Positions 54,441 through 63,368 of a stretch of DNA of 64,000 nt are shown here, piece after piece. Source of the DNA: Streptomyces sp. 549 (GTDB lineage Bacteria; Actinomycetota; Actinomycetes; Streptomycetales; Streptomycetaceae); contig NZ_JASKMT010000010.1 of NCBI RefSeq assembly GCF_030124175.1, forward strand, positions 124,001-188,000, given 5' to 3'. The position numbers and the translations under genes are program-made. The notes beneath the pieces are model-generated. The model searched no databases. It saw only the letters and a list, made by a program, of their open reading frames with translations, and had not been told where the DNA came from. Within the stretch, counting starts at the first letter, position 1. Every line of letters starts with the position of its first letter.

Positions 54441-54471
54441 ACGTTAGGAACTCCCCCTGCGGGAGGTTCAA
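54441..54471 (-). promoter_or_regulatory. MerR-type promoter with 19-bp spacer
   Basis: On the minus strand, -35 TTGAAC (54471-54466) and -10 TAACGT (54446-54441) are separated by 19 bp, the over-long spacer that MerR activators untwist. The spacer contains an imperfect inverted repeat (AACCTCCC and GGGAGTT). It would drive the tandem hydrolase gene and lies next to the divergent MerR gene. Confidence 0.85.
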
Positions 54472-54569
54472 GGACTCCGGGGCGGCCCACAGCCCCAGGG
54501 ACGCCCGAGGCCCTGCGACAGAGACGACGGTCCCCGAGGGGCGCCTCGACACACTGGGAGGTGCGCGCC

Positions 54570-55487
54570 TTGTCGCCCGACGGCACGTGGAGCATCGGCG
54601 AACTCGCGAGGCATGCGGGAGTCACCGTCAAGACGGTCCGCTTCTATTCGGACCGCGGTCTGCTGCCGGAAACCGCCCGTAGCGCGGGCGGGCACCGACG
54701 GTACGGTGCGGACGCGCTCGACCGGCTCCGTCTGATCCGCTCCCTGCGTTCCCTCGACCTGCCGGTCCCGGACGTCGGCAGAGTCCTCGACCGGGATGAC
54801 GCGTTGGAGGGCGTCGTCGCCGAGCAACTGCAGGAGGTGGGCTCCAAGCTGGCGGCGTTGCGCTGGCGGGAGGCCGCCCTCCAGTTGCTGCACGACTGCG
54901 CTCCGGGGCAGCGCGCGGAGCGTCTGCGCCTCATCGGCGCCGTGGCCACCCCGCCCAACACCGACACGCTGGTGCGCTTCTGGCGGCGATGGCTGCCCGT
55001 ACGCCTGCCGACCCGGATCGTCTCCGCCGTCATCGACCAGGCCGTCCCACAGCCCCCCGCGGACCCGACCCCCGCCCAGGTTCTGGCCTTCGCCCGGTTG
55101 CACGTCCTCACCTCCACCACCCACCCCGGCGCCGACCACTGCCAGCCGGCCGCGCACCGCCTTGACGGCGGCCACCGCCCGGCCCTGCTCTACGCCGGCC
55201 TCAGCGAGGCACACGCGCTGTCATCGCCGTTGCTGCGAGCAGGTCGCCCACCGAGCGAGGGTGAAGCCCTCGACTGCTTCGTCTCGGCCCACGCCGGATC
55301 GTGCGGTGCGCGAGACACTCCCGTCTTCCGCCACCGACTCAGCCGCCTGCTCGCCGCGGACCCCCGGATCGACCGCTACTGGCGGCTCGTCGCGGAACTC
55401 TCCGGCCCGTCGCAACCGACACCCGGCGCCGTGCACGACTGGCTCTGCGCCGCCCTGGCCGCTCAGACCGGCAAATCTGGAGGCTGA
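54570..55487 (+). CDS. MerR-family transcriptional activator
   Basis: A 305-residue MerR regulator: winged helix-turn-helix (WSIGELARHAGVTVKTVRFYSDRGLLPETARSAGGHRRYG, residues about 4-45) followed by the long coiled coil and a large C-terminal effector domain (about 110-305), longer than metal-sensing MerR proteins and more like the multidrug/tip type. TTG 54570 is chosen since GGGAGG lies 8 nt upstream; GTG 54561 would overlap that site. It is divergent from the tandem hydrolase gene, whose promoter has the MerR 19-bp spacer. Confidence 0.88.
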   Translation: MSPDGTWSIGELARHAGVTVKTVRFYSDRGLLPETARSAGGHRRYGADALDRLRLIRSLRSLDLPVPDVGRVLDRDDALEGVVAEQLQEVGSKLAALRWREAALQLLHDCAPGQRAERLRLIGAVATPPNTDTLVRFWRRWLPVRLPTRIVSAVIDQAVPQPPADPTPAQVLAFARLHVLTSTTHPGADHCQPAAHRLDGGHRPALLYAGLSEAHALSSPLLRAGRPPSEGEALDCFVSAHAGSCGARDTPVFRHRLSRLLAADPRIDRYWRLVAELSGPSQPTPGAVHDWLCAALAAQTGKSGG

Positions 55488-55489
55488 GA

Positions 55490-55906
55490 GACCCCGCGCC
55501 GTTGGAAGATCTGCGGTGCTATTGGGAGTTGGGGCAGCGGCGGATGGTCGTGTCCCTGGATGTGGTGTAGTTGATCATTCGGCGGTGTCGGGCAGGCAGG
55601 TGGTGTTGTTCGGAACGGCGCTTGACCTCCCGGCTCGGTCGCCCGAGCGAGTTGGTCGACTGGATCTACTTCGAGCGCTGGTGGGGGAAGTTGCGCGAAC
55701 GCGGTCAGGTCCTCCTTCGCGTCGAGAAGCATCTCTTCGACTGGGGGAACTGCTCGCCGAGCATGTCCGCGACGGTGTCGAGATGGGCCGGCCCGGACCG
55801 CTTCGGCGGTGGTTGGGCGAAGAGCATGCGGATCGTCGCGGCGACCATCTCCGCAGCTCCCTTTCCGGGATCACCGAGAACACTCGGTACGACAACAGCT
55901 ACTCAC
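55490..55906 (-). pseudogene. IS256-family transposase remnant, 3' end
   Basis: On the minus strand different frames give consecutive pieces of an IS256/Mutator transposase C-terminus: YRVFSVIP, then AAEMVAATIRMLFAQP and TVADMLGEQFPQ, then VEEMLLDAKEDLTAFA, and IQSTNSLGRPSREVKRRS. These correspond to the usual VFSVIPKG, MVAAAIRTLFAQP, LLADAAEDLLAFT and STNPLERLNREIKRRT segments in order. Several frameshifts disable it, and its 5' part is missing because the IS1182-type element begins exactly here. Confidence 0.75.
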
Positions 55907-57745
55907 CTTGACTCTGTCGGGGATCTTGAAGGTCCCGGTCAGGTTCCCAGGGCTCGCCAGGACTTCGGCCGGGGTATCTCGCGCTGGTCGAGGTAGTGCT
56001 GGAAGGCAGTCGGTCGGCGGGACGTGGGTGTTTCTTCGGCCGGTGGCAGTCCGCTGAGGCGCTCGATGTTGACGGCAATGGCCGTCAGAACGTGCTGGAT
56101 GTGGGCCTTCCCCTGTCCTCGGTAGCGGCAGCGCCGCATTCCGTGTCCGTGGGCAAACTCGTTGACCGTGCCCTCCATTCCAGAGCGGACCGCATAGCGG
56201 GTCTTCCACTCGGGCGTCTGTTGCTCCGCTCGGACGCGAAGTTGCAGGTCATGGAGTTCTTGCGGGGGAAAGCCCACGGTTCGGGCACTGTCCGCGGTGG
56301 AGGTGCACTGAGTGCGGGCCGGGCAGGGACGGCACTGACTCTTGGTGAACCTGGCCACGATCAGCGGGGCCGCGGTGGGTGACGAGGTCGGGTAAGGGCC
56401 GTGCCAGCCCGCACTGACCTGGCCCTGGGGACACGTGACCTGCTGACGGTCGTAGTCGATGTGGAAGTCGTCCCGGGCGAAGCCCTGGTTCTGCCGGTGT
56501 TGGCGGGTGGGGTTGCTCCGCAGCGGTCCGGAGACGGTGACCTGGTGTTCACGGGTGGCTTGTTCCAGGTGGGGCAGGGACGTGTAGCCGGCGTCGACCA
56601 GGTGCTCGGCGGGCAGCAGCCCGCGCCGCGCCAGACGGGTGGGGATGGCGGGCAGGACCTGACTGTCGTGGGTGGTGGCCGCGGTGGTGGCCACATCCGT
56701 GATCACGTTGGGGTCGTCGGGAGCACAGGTCTCCGTCAGATGGGCGGCAAATCCCTTCCAGCTGATGATGTGCCCGTGCCTCGCGTAGCGGGCCGAGGTG
56801 TCGTAGGGAGAGACAATCGCCCGGGACGAGGGCGGCAGCCCGGGTCCGCCTTCCTTCTCGGCGGTGCGCCAGCGCAGCCGGCCTGCCTGGTCACGGTGGT
56901 AGTTCTGCACCATGATCTGGCGCAGGGCCTGGACGCGAGGGCCGGACGTGCGGCCTGTTTCGTGCCGGTAGAGGTGTTCCAGGAGCCGGACAGCATCGTT
57001 CCCGGTGGTCAGGATCCTGGTCGTGGGCTTGGTGGGGTTCTTGCCCAGGCGGACCGGCCGACCGTAGCGGCGGCCCCACTCCTCATCGACCAGCTCGTCC
57101 AGCAGGTGAGGGGACATACCGGCGACTTCTTCGAGTGCGGCGCGGACCGCCTCGGTGACCAGCTCCAGGCGGGTCAGGTCACGCACCGCGGCCAGGACGT
57201 GGGTGGAGTCGGTGCGCTGCGTGGTGCGCTCGCGCACCAGGCCGGCCTCCTTGAGACGGGCCAGCACGAGGTCGAGGAGGCGGTCAGCGCGGTCGCCTTC
57301 GGCGAGACGGTCGCGGAAGTCGGCCAGCACGCTGTGATGAAACCCGGGATCGTCCAGTTCCATCGCCATGGCGTACTTGAAGTCGATGCGACAGCGGACT
57401 GCCTCGGCGGCCTGCCGGTCCGACAGGCCGAGCAGGAACTGCAGCACACAGACGGTGGCCAGTTGAGCAGGCGAGAGCCCCGGGCGCCCATCCCGTGGGT
57501 ACCAGTCGGCGAAGTCCTCGTCGCACCACAGCCCATCGAGGCGGTCGCGTACCCATATCGCCGTCGTACCGCCCGGATTGCTCGCCCGCGCGATCTGCGC
57601 GGTCAGAGAAGGGACTTGCTCACCGGAACGCGGGCGCAGGGACAACGGGCACCTCAACAGCTGCATCGGTCATCGGAACCACCCGAGCATGCCCGCTGAT
57701 CATGCTGGGCCACTGGGAAACTCCAAGATCCCCGACAGAGTCAAG
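55907..57745. mobile_element. IS1182-type insertion sequence
   Basis: A 1839-bp element bounded by 25-bp terminal inverted repeats, CTTGACTCTGTCGGGGATCT from 55907 inward and its complement ending at 57745; beyond 22 bp they differ at one position. It carries a single transposase on the minus strand. I do not see matching target duplications (flanks TCAC and CCAA), so either the ends have rearranged or the target is not duplicated in this case. It interrupts an IS256 remnant on the left and truncates a conjugation-associated gene on the right. Confidence 0.88.
55939..57666 (-). CDS. IS1182-family DDE transposase
   Basis: A 575-residue transposase, long for the family. The N-terminal DUF772 region ([29 protein letters not shown]) is followed by the DDE catalytic domain, with Asp in [14 protein letters not shown], Asp in [10 protein letters not shown], and Glu in [15 protein letters not shown] Cys pair near [12 protein letters not shown] may bind zinc. 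The frame is uninterrupted, so the element may be active. It starts at ATG 57666, 79 bp inside the right repeat. Confidence 0.92.
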   Translation of the reverse strand: MQLLRCPLSLRPRSGEQVPSLTAQIARASNPGGTTAIWVRDRLDGLWCDEDFADWYPRDGRPGLSPAQLATVCVLQFLLGLSDRQAAEAVRCRIDFKYAMAMELDDPGFHHSVLADFRDRLAEGDRADRLLDLVLARLKEAGLVRERTTQRTDSTHVLAAVRDLTRLELVTEAVRAALEEVAGMSPHLLDELVDEEWGRRYGRPVRLGKNPTKPTTRILTTGNDAVRLLEHLYRHETGRTSGPRVQALRQIMVQNYHRDQAGRLRWRTAEKEGGPGLPPSSRAIVSPYDTSARYARHGHIISWKGFAAHLTETCAPDDPNVITDVATTAATTHDSQVLPAIPTRLARRGLLPAEHLVDAGYTSLPHLEQATREHQVTVSGPLRSNPTRQHRQNQGFARDDFHIDYDRQQVTCPQGQVSAGWHGPYPTSSPTAAPLIVARFTKSQCRPCPARTQCTSTADSARTVGFPPQELHDLQLRVRAEQQTPEWKTRYAVRSGMEGTVNEFAHGHGMRRCRYRGQGKAHIQHVLTAIAVNIERLSGLPPAEETPTSRRPTAFQHYLDQREIPRPKSWRALGT

Positions 57746-57747
57746 CC

Positions 57748-58125
57748 AAGGCCACTTCGGTCGTCTCCTACGTCGGTGTCCTGGCGAGGGCCGCGGCGTA
57801 CGGGGTGCGTGCCGCGCGCACCCGTTCCGCGGTCGAGCGGCTGGAGAGCCGCTTCAGCGAGCGGGCCGCTTCGGCCCGGTACCTGTCCGAGGCGATGACC
57901 GTCCTGAACGTGGACGAGCCCACCACCACCGCCTACATGGAGATCTCGACTCTGTCGAACGCCATGGCGGGCAACGTCGGCCAGATCGTGTCCGCCTCCG
58001 ACTCCCTGTCGAGCGCGGCGCAGGGCCTGGACGGCGAGACGCAGGCGCAGCACAGCCGCATGGCGGAGGCCAACCGCACCCACACCGTGGAGATGGCCGA
58101 CCGCGCGTTCATCCAGCGCCGCTGA
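57748..58125 (+). pseudogene. 5'-truncated conjugation-associated protein
   Basis: The frame from 57748 to the stop at 58125 encodes about 125 residues of a largely helical, charged protein (YGVRAARTRSAVERLESRF, MTVLNVDEPTTTAYMEIST, IVSASDSLSSAAQGLDGETQ). It enters directly from the IS right end, so the start is lost. Its position directly upstream of a TraB-like translocase suggests it was a helper gene of an actinomycete integrative conjugative element. No family recognised. Confidence 0.6.
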
Positions 58126-58226
58126 GGCACGCACCACCCACCCGGAGGGAAGGCCGGGGCCGCACCGAGCGGCCCCGGCCTTCCCCCTTTTGCTCTGTCA
58201 CTTCGAACGGGAGGAGAAGGCCCGCG

Positions 58227-60464
58227 ATGGCGAAGACAACCCCGGCCCAGACCGCAGCCAAGGACGACACCAAGCAGGAGCTGACCGGGTTCCGGGCGCG
58301 GGCCGCTGAACTTCAGCGTTCCCCCGGCCTGTACGCCGGTGCCGCGCTGGGCTTCGCTCCCGGCGTGCTGAGCGAGGGGCAGCTGCTGGCCGCCGCGCTC
58401 GGTGCGGGCGGCGTGGCGGCCGGGTGGGCGGCGCTGGGCATGGTGCCCGGCCCGTGGCGGTGGCTGCCTGGGCAGGGTGAGCCGTGGGAGTGGACGTGCC
58501 GCTCCAGCCGCCGCGGCTACCGGCGCACCCTGCGCCGCATGCGCCGCCGCCTCGCCCACGACCCCAGCCTTCCGCCGGTGGTCGGCGCGGACGGCCTCCT
58601 CGTCCCGGTCGTTTCGATCGCGGAGGGCTGGTACGGGCACGAGCAGCGGCCCGCGCTCGTGCGGGAAGCCACGGCCGAGGCCCGCCGTGCCCGCTGTGAG
58701 ATGCTGCGCGCCGCCTGGCAGCGGGTCCTGCCGGACTGGGAGCGCGGCTGGTGGCGCCGGTACACGGTGACCGAGATGGCGCTGCGCGCCGGACCCTTGG
58801 CGGTGATTCCCGCGACCGGGTTCGCCGACGGGCCCTGGTGGGCCCACCTGGCCGTCGCTTCGGCGGCGGCCGGCTGGGGCGCGCAGGTGTGGCACCGGCC
58901 CGACCCTGCCAACCCGGCGGAGGCGAAGGCGCCGCGGGCGAGCGCGGACTGGTATCTGGGCCGGTGGGCGGAGTGGATCGCGTGCGAGCGTGGCTCGCTG
59001 CCCGCCTCCAAGCTCGTCAGCGTCCATCTGGACGAGGACAAGCTGTCCGCCGTCATCGTCTCCACCACCGCCAGACCGGCCGTGGCCGTCGACCAGGACG
59101 CGGTGTCGATCGCGTTCGACGTGCCGCCGCGGGCGGTGAACATCTACCGGCCCGACGACATGCCGGCCGGCCGCGCCAAGCTCACCGTCCGGCTGCGCAC
59201 CGCGCAGACCAGCGAGCTGGACCCCGAGGACCTGCCGGCGGTCTGGCAGGAGTACACCCCCTACAACGGCAGCCGCCTCTACGACGTGGAAGCCACCGAG
59301 TTCGGCCGCCGCTTCAAGCTCCTCATGCCGCGCCGCGGTGCCTCGGTCGCCGAGGTGCAGCCGCGCAGCATCGCCCAGGCCCTGGACATGGAAGGAGTGG
59401 ACACCGTCTCCCGCCTCCACCTGCGGGTGCTCGACGCCCGCCGGATCGAGGTCAACGAGATGTCCAGCAACCCCCTCCAAGACGGCGTCCCGCTCGACCT
59501 GGACGCGCTGGTGATGGACGACCAGGGCTACATCACGGTCGGCAAGGACATCTACAGCAACCCGGCGAAGTGGCGGCTGCTGAAGTTCGACCCCACCCGC
59601 CGCGGCCTGTCCGGGCGGCCTTCCGCCTCCGCGGTCCACGCCTTCGGCTCCGGCACCACCGGCGCCGGAAAGACTAGCCTGGAGGAGGACCTGCAGATCG
59701 CCCAGCGGGCCAACGAGTTCATCTCCTGGCTCGCTGACGGCAAGGGCGGCGCCGGCTACGCCCCCTGGCTGGGGGACCTGGACTGGCTGGTGAAGTCCGC
59801 GTTCGGCGCGATGCTCATGGGCCAGGCCGCCAACCAGGTCAGCGAGTACCGCTACGCCGAGCAGATGAAGATGCAGTGGCTGGACGCGGAAGGGTTCACC
59901 GAGCAGGGCCGCGCGTTCTTCGTGCCCGGCGACCCGTTCGCCCCGATGGTCGTGACCTGGGACGAGTTCAACGAAATGATCCTCAAGGACCCGCAGGCCG
60001 ACCACGTCAAACCGCTGCTGCGATCGGTCTCCAGCGTCGGCCGCCTCTCCCGCGCCGCCGGCATCGCGGCACGGGTGTGGGTCCAGATCCCCAACCTCGA
60101 CTCCCTCGGGTCGGACAGCAGCGCGAACGCCATTCGCGACATGCTCCAGTCCGGGAACATCGCCTTGTTCCGCACCGCCCGCTCCGACGTCGACATCATG
60201 TCGCTGGGCTCACGCACCCCTGAGTTCCGGCTGGCACCGCTGCCCGAGCGGTTCCCGGACGGCTCCGAGACCGGCGGCCTGTTCTACCTCGCCGACGGCA
60301 AAGCCCAGTACATCCAGTCGCGGGCCATGTTCCACACCAACCCCGCCCGCGTCTCCCGCCAGTTCCCCTTGCAGACGCTCACCGCCCCGCTGGCGGTCCT
60401 TCATCCGGACGCGGCGTTTCGGCAATCAGTTTGGATGGCTGTGCCTAAAAGCGCTCCGCAGTGA
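58227..60464 (+). CDS. FtsK/TraB-like DNA translocase of an integrative element
   Basis: A 745-residue protein of the actinomycete conjugative-transfer ATPase type. Two predicted membrane segments occur near residues 45-75 and 195-225; the ATPase core has Walker A GTTGAGKTSL (about 474-483) and Walker B MVVTWDEFNEM (about 573-583). GGAGGAGAAGG precedes ATG 58227. The usual role is double-stranded plasmid or ICE DNA transfer between mycelia. The last 20 residues (FRQSVWMAVPKSAPQ) look unlike the rest and may result from a rearranged 3' end, so it may be truncated. Confidence 0.8.
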   Translation: MAKTTPAQTAAKDDTKQELTGFRARAAELQRSPGLYAGAALGFAPGVLSEGQLLAAALGAGGVAAGWAALGMVPGPWRWLPGQGEPWEWTCRSSRRGYRRTLRRMRRRLAHDPSLPPVVGADGLLVPVVSIAEGWYGHEQRPALVREATAEARRARCEMLRAAWQRVLPDWERGWWRRYTVTEMALRAGPLAVIPATGFADGPWWAHLAVASAAAGWGAQVWHRPDPANPAEAKAPRASADWYLGRWAEWIACERGSLPASKLVSVHLDEDKLSAVIVSTTARPAVAVDQDAVSIAFDVPPRAVNIYRPDDMPAGRAKLTVRLRTAQTSELDPEDLPAVWQEYTPYNGSRLYDVEATEFGRRFKLLMPRRGASVAEVQPRSIAQALDMEGVDTVSRLHLRVLDARRIEVNEMSSNPLQDGVPLDLDALVMDDQGYITVGKDIYSNPAKWRLLKFDPTRRGLSGRPSASAVHAFGSGTTGAGKTSLEEDLQIAQRANEFISWLADGKGGAGYAPWLGDLDWLVKSAFGAMLMGQAANQVSEYRYAEQMKMQWLDAEGFTEQGRAFFVPGDPFAPMVVTWDEFNEMILKDPQADHVKPLLRSVSSVGRLSRAAGIAARVWVQIPNLDSLGSDSSANAIRDMLQSGNIALFRTARSDVDIMSLGSRTPEFRLAPLPERFPDGSETGGLFYLADGKAQYIQSRAMFHTNPARVSRQFPLQTLTAPLAVLHPDAAFRQSVWMAVPKSAPQ

Positions 60465-60699
60465 ACGCGCGCTTGCCGGCTGCGGTCCCCATCGTGGCCG
60501 ATGGGGCGCCGGTGGAGTGGGGACCTGCGTCGGTGCGGCGTGTCGCGGTTTCCCACGAAATCCGGTGGAGTCTCAGCGGCCGGAAGTGGTTGGGTCCTGC
60601 TCAATGCTTCGCTGACACGGCCCGGCACAGTGCGTGGCGCAAGGCCCGAATCGCAGGACGGTCTAGCCCGCGCGTCGTCGAGTGATGGAGGTTATCGCG
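60465..60699. other. Intergenic region, no supported gene
   Basis: A 74-codon open frame begins with GTG 60461, overlapping the translocase stop as GTGA, but its composition and lack of recognisable features make it doubtful. The right edge contains the GGAGG of the next gene. Confidence 0.35.
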
Positions 60700-61458
60700 G
60701 TGGCTGGTTATGGGGCGCTTTCCGACGTATACGAGTGGCTGATCGGGGACGACAGATTGACCCCCGCCAAGGCAGCCGCGGTTTACTACAGCGATGTCGT
60801 GGGCTCTCTGCCGCCCAACGCACGCGTCCTCGACTGCGCGTGTGGAACCGGCCAGCTCGCCGTCGGTCTCGCGAGTCTTGGCCTTGACGTGGTCGCCGCA
60901 GACGCCAGTGATGGGATGGTTCGCCGGACCGAGAAGGTCACCAACGAGCAGGGTGTCTCGCTTCGAGCCCTCCGCGCGAGTTGGGACGAGCTGCCCGACC
61001 ACCTGGAGGACTCCACGTTCGATCTGGTGCTCTGCGTCGGCAATTCGCTCGGGCACGCCAAGGGCGCAGCCGGGCGCCTGACCGCACTGGAAGCGATGTC
61101 GCGGCTGCTGAAGCCGGGCGGACGCCTTGTGCTCCACTCACGCAACTGGGAGCTCGTGCGCTCCGCCGGCTCACGAGTAGACGTCCGCGATCGACTCATC
61201 CGCCGCAACGACCGCGATGCGGTCGTCAGCTACTACTGGCAGATCGAGCAGCGCTGGGAGCAGGAACACTTCCTCGAGATCGTGGTCGCCCAGATCGAGC
61301 CGGATGGGGCAGTGCGAGCCTGCTCGGAGCGGTTGTCCATCTGGCCCTACCGGTACGAGGACCTCGTGGCGCAGTTGCGGAGCGTCGGGCTCACGGTGCA
61401 GTCCACCACCTTCGACCCCGAGAGCGATGGATACCTGGTGGTCGCCAACCGCGACTAG
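60700..61458 (+). CDS. SAM-dependent methyltransferase
   Basis: A 252-residue class I methyltransferase like glycine/sarcosine N-methyltransferases in pattern: motif I VLDCACGTGQLAVGLASLG, VVAADASDGMVRR, and LCVGNSLGHAKGAAGR followed by LLKPGGRLVLHSRNWE. The start is GTG 60700, 8 nt after GGAGG; ATG 60685 contains the site and is less likely. Lower GC and codon use at the edges differ from the core genome, consistent with transferred DNA. Confidence 0.82.
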   Translation: MAGYGALSDVYEWLIGDDRLTPAKAAAVYYSDVVGSLPPNARVLDCACGTGQLAVGLASLGLDVVAADASDGMVRRTEKVTNEQGVSLRALRASWDELPDHLEDSTFDLVLCVGNSLGHAKGAAGRLTALEAMSRLLKPGGRLVLHSRNWELVRSAGSRVDVRDRLIRRNDRDAVVSYYWQIEQRWEQEHFLEIVVAQIEPDGAVRACSERLSIWPYRYEDLVAQLRSVGLTVQSTTFDPESDGYLVVANRD

Positions 61459-61629
61459 GCGCGAGGCACGTCTGAGCCGGAGCTCTCTACGCTGGGCACG
61501 GCCGCCGTGCTGCTGCTCCTGGTCGTCCGGCCCCGCCTGCACGGCCGCGACCGCGCATCGTTCCCGTACTGGGCACGCCTGGACGAAGACAAGATCCGGG
61601 CCTGCATGGACGGCGACACCCGAGCGCAA

Positions 61630-61810
61630 GTCCGGCCTTGGCGCCCCCGACGACATCCAACAGCTCCAGAGCCGGATCACTGCCCTGGAACAACAGGTAG
61701 TCGACCTGACCGGACAGCTCGAAGAATGCGACGAGGAACTCCAGGCCGCGCGAGCCGCCAACCGCCAACTGATCAGACGCCTCAACACAGCGCGCCCCAG
61801 AGAAACGTGA
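61630..61810 (+). pseudogene. Remnant of a transposon-associated coiled-coil protein
   Basis: The frame ending at 61810 reads SGLGAPDDIQQLQSRITALE, then QQVVDLTGQLEECDEELQAARAANRQLIRRLNTA. This matches the C-terminal coiled coil of DUF6262-like proteins that accompany tyrosine-recombinase transposons in actinomycetes. The preceding 130 bp is in other frames and only suggestive (LDEDKIRACMDGDTRAQ). The remainder of the protein and its partners are absent. Confidence 0.6.
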
Positions 61811-62038
61811 GCACGGTGAAGACTGCCAGGATCGGGTACACCGAACGAATGCGCTGTCTCGTACTCAGCCAGTGTTGGTGACTCGCAGAGCGAGCACGTA
61901 CGCGGAGGTCAGCAGCATTCACGATGATCGCCGCGCCGTCCCTACCAGGTCGTACCCCGCCATCAACCGATCGGCTGATGCTTCTTCGAGCGGGATGGCC
62001 GATGTCCGAGCCTGCCCTGCCACGACACGCTCTTGTGC
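61811..62038. other. Gap between mobile remnant and ABC genes
   Basis: No gene supported. A minus-strand open frame (61782-61925 region) ends in a hydrophobic run (YPILAVFTVLTFLWGAL) and might be a small membrane protein, but lacks a recognisable start signal. Confidence 0.3.
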
Positions 62039-62588
62039 ATGGCAATCATCGAAGTCAGCGGCCTGCACAAGGCTTACGGGGGCAGGAAAGCAGCGCCTGT
62101 TCATCGCGCTCGCCCTGATCGGCCAGCCCAGTATCGTCGTACTGGACGAGCTGACCACCGGGCTCGACCCGCGCGCCCGCCGCGACACCTGGCAGCTCAT
62201 CGAGGAGGTACGCGCCAGCGGTGTCACCGTACTGCTGGTCACGCACTTCATGGAGGAAGCCGAGCGTCTGTGCGACCGGATCGCCCTGATCGACCAGGGC
62301 CGGATCACCGCACTGGACACCCCGGCCGGGCTGATCGGGCGGACCGCGAGCAGCACGGCGATCTCCTTCAAGCCCTCCGCCGCGCTGGACACGCGGCAGC
62401 TGGCGGCCCTGCCCTCGGTCGCATCCGTGAGGGAGAAGAACGGCCGGGTCGTCGTCAACGGCACCGACGAGACCGTCAACGCCGTGCTCTCGCTGCTCGC
62501 CGGGCAGGGCATCACCGCCCACCAACTCCGTGTCGCGGAGGCCACTTTGGACGACGCCTACCTCGACCTGACGGGAACGGACGCATGA
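62039..62588 (+). pseudogene. ABC transporter ATPase with an internal deletion
   Basis: The ATG at 62039 opens MAIIEVSGLHKAYGG, the usual N-terminal strand of a DrrA-type ATPase. It then jumps, in another frame, to KQRLFIALALIGQPSIVVLDELTTGLDPRA (Walker B) and continues normally through THFMEEAERLCDRIALIDQG to a DDAYLDLTGTDA C-terminus. Walker A, the Q-loop and the signature motif (about 110 residues) are missing. The stop overlaps the permease ATG. It cannot hydrolyse ATP. Confidence 0.82.
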
Positions 62589-63361
62589 CCACCATCACCC
62601 ACACCCGCCCGACTGCCGTCAAGGGCAGCGCTACCGCCGTCCTCAAGGCCGAAGCACGTCTCTTCTTGCGCGAACCCGCCTCCCTCTTCTGGGTCCTCGC
62701 CTTTCCCACAGTCCTGCTGTGCATCCTGGGCTCCATCCCGTCCTTCCGGGAACCCTCGGCCGATCTGGACGGCCTGCGCGCCGTGGACCTGTACGTCCCC
62801 GTCGCCGTTCTGCTCGCCGTGATCATGTCCGGTATCCAGGCCATGCCGCCCGTCCTGACCGGCTACCGCGAGCGAGGCATCCTGCGCCGCATGTCCACCA
62901 CACCCGTGCGGCCGGGCTCCCTCATCGGTGCACAGATCGCGTTGCACGGCGCCGCCGTGGTCCTCTCCGCGTTGCTCGCCCTTGCCGTGGGCCGGATCGT
63001 GTTCGACGTGGCCCTGCCTCGCCACTTCCCCGGGTACTTGACAGCCTTCGTGCTCGCCACACTGGCCACCCTGGCGATCGGCGGCACCGTCTCCGCCGTC
63101 AGCCGCACAACGAAGATCACCCAGGCGGTAGGCTCGTTGGTGTTCTTCCCCGCGATGTTCACCGCCGGTGTCTGGCTGCCGGTCTCGGCCATGCCCGACG
63201 CACTCCAGCGCATCGTGGAACTGACGCCCCTGGGCGCCGCCGCGCAAGCCCTCGACCAGGCCGCTGCGGGAGATTGGCCGAGCTGGACGCACTTTGGGGT
63301 CATGGCGCTGTGGGCGGTCCTGCTGATCGCCGCAGCCCGGCGCTGGTTCAAGTGGGAGTAG
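62585..63361 (+). CDS. ABC-2-type permease
   Basis: A 258-residue ABC-2 permease with six hydrophobic segments; GYRERGILRRMSTTPVRPGS is the conserved loop of DrrB-type proteins. Its start overlaps the stop of the deleted ATPase (ATGA). Unless another ATPase serves it, it is unlikely to work. A histidine kinase gene follows 7 nt later, a common arrangement for drug exporters controlled by two-component systems. Confidence 0.9.
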   Translation: MTTITHTRPTAVKGSATAVLKAEARLFLREPASLFWVLAFPTVLLCILGSIPSFREPSADLDGLRAVDLYVPVAVLLAVIMSGIQAMPPVLTGYRERGILRRMSTTPVRPGSLIGAQIALHGAAVVLSALLALAVGRIVFDVALPRHFPGYLTAFVLATLATLAIGGTVSAVSRTTKITQAVGSLVFFPAMFTAGVWLPVSAMPDALQRIVELTPLGAAAQALDQAAAGDWPSWTHFGVMALWAVLLIAAARRWFKWE

Positions 63362-63368
63362 GGCACAC

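Noticed and set aside
55903..57749. Target-site duplication of the IS1182-type element
   Set aside because: The flanking tetranucleotides TCAC and CCAA do not match; shifting the ends by one or two bases did not produce a duplication.
60461..60685. A 74-residue gene overlapping the translocase stop codon
   Set aside because: Start overlap is the only support; composition is irregular and it overlaps the ribosome binding region of the next gene.
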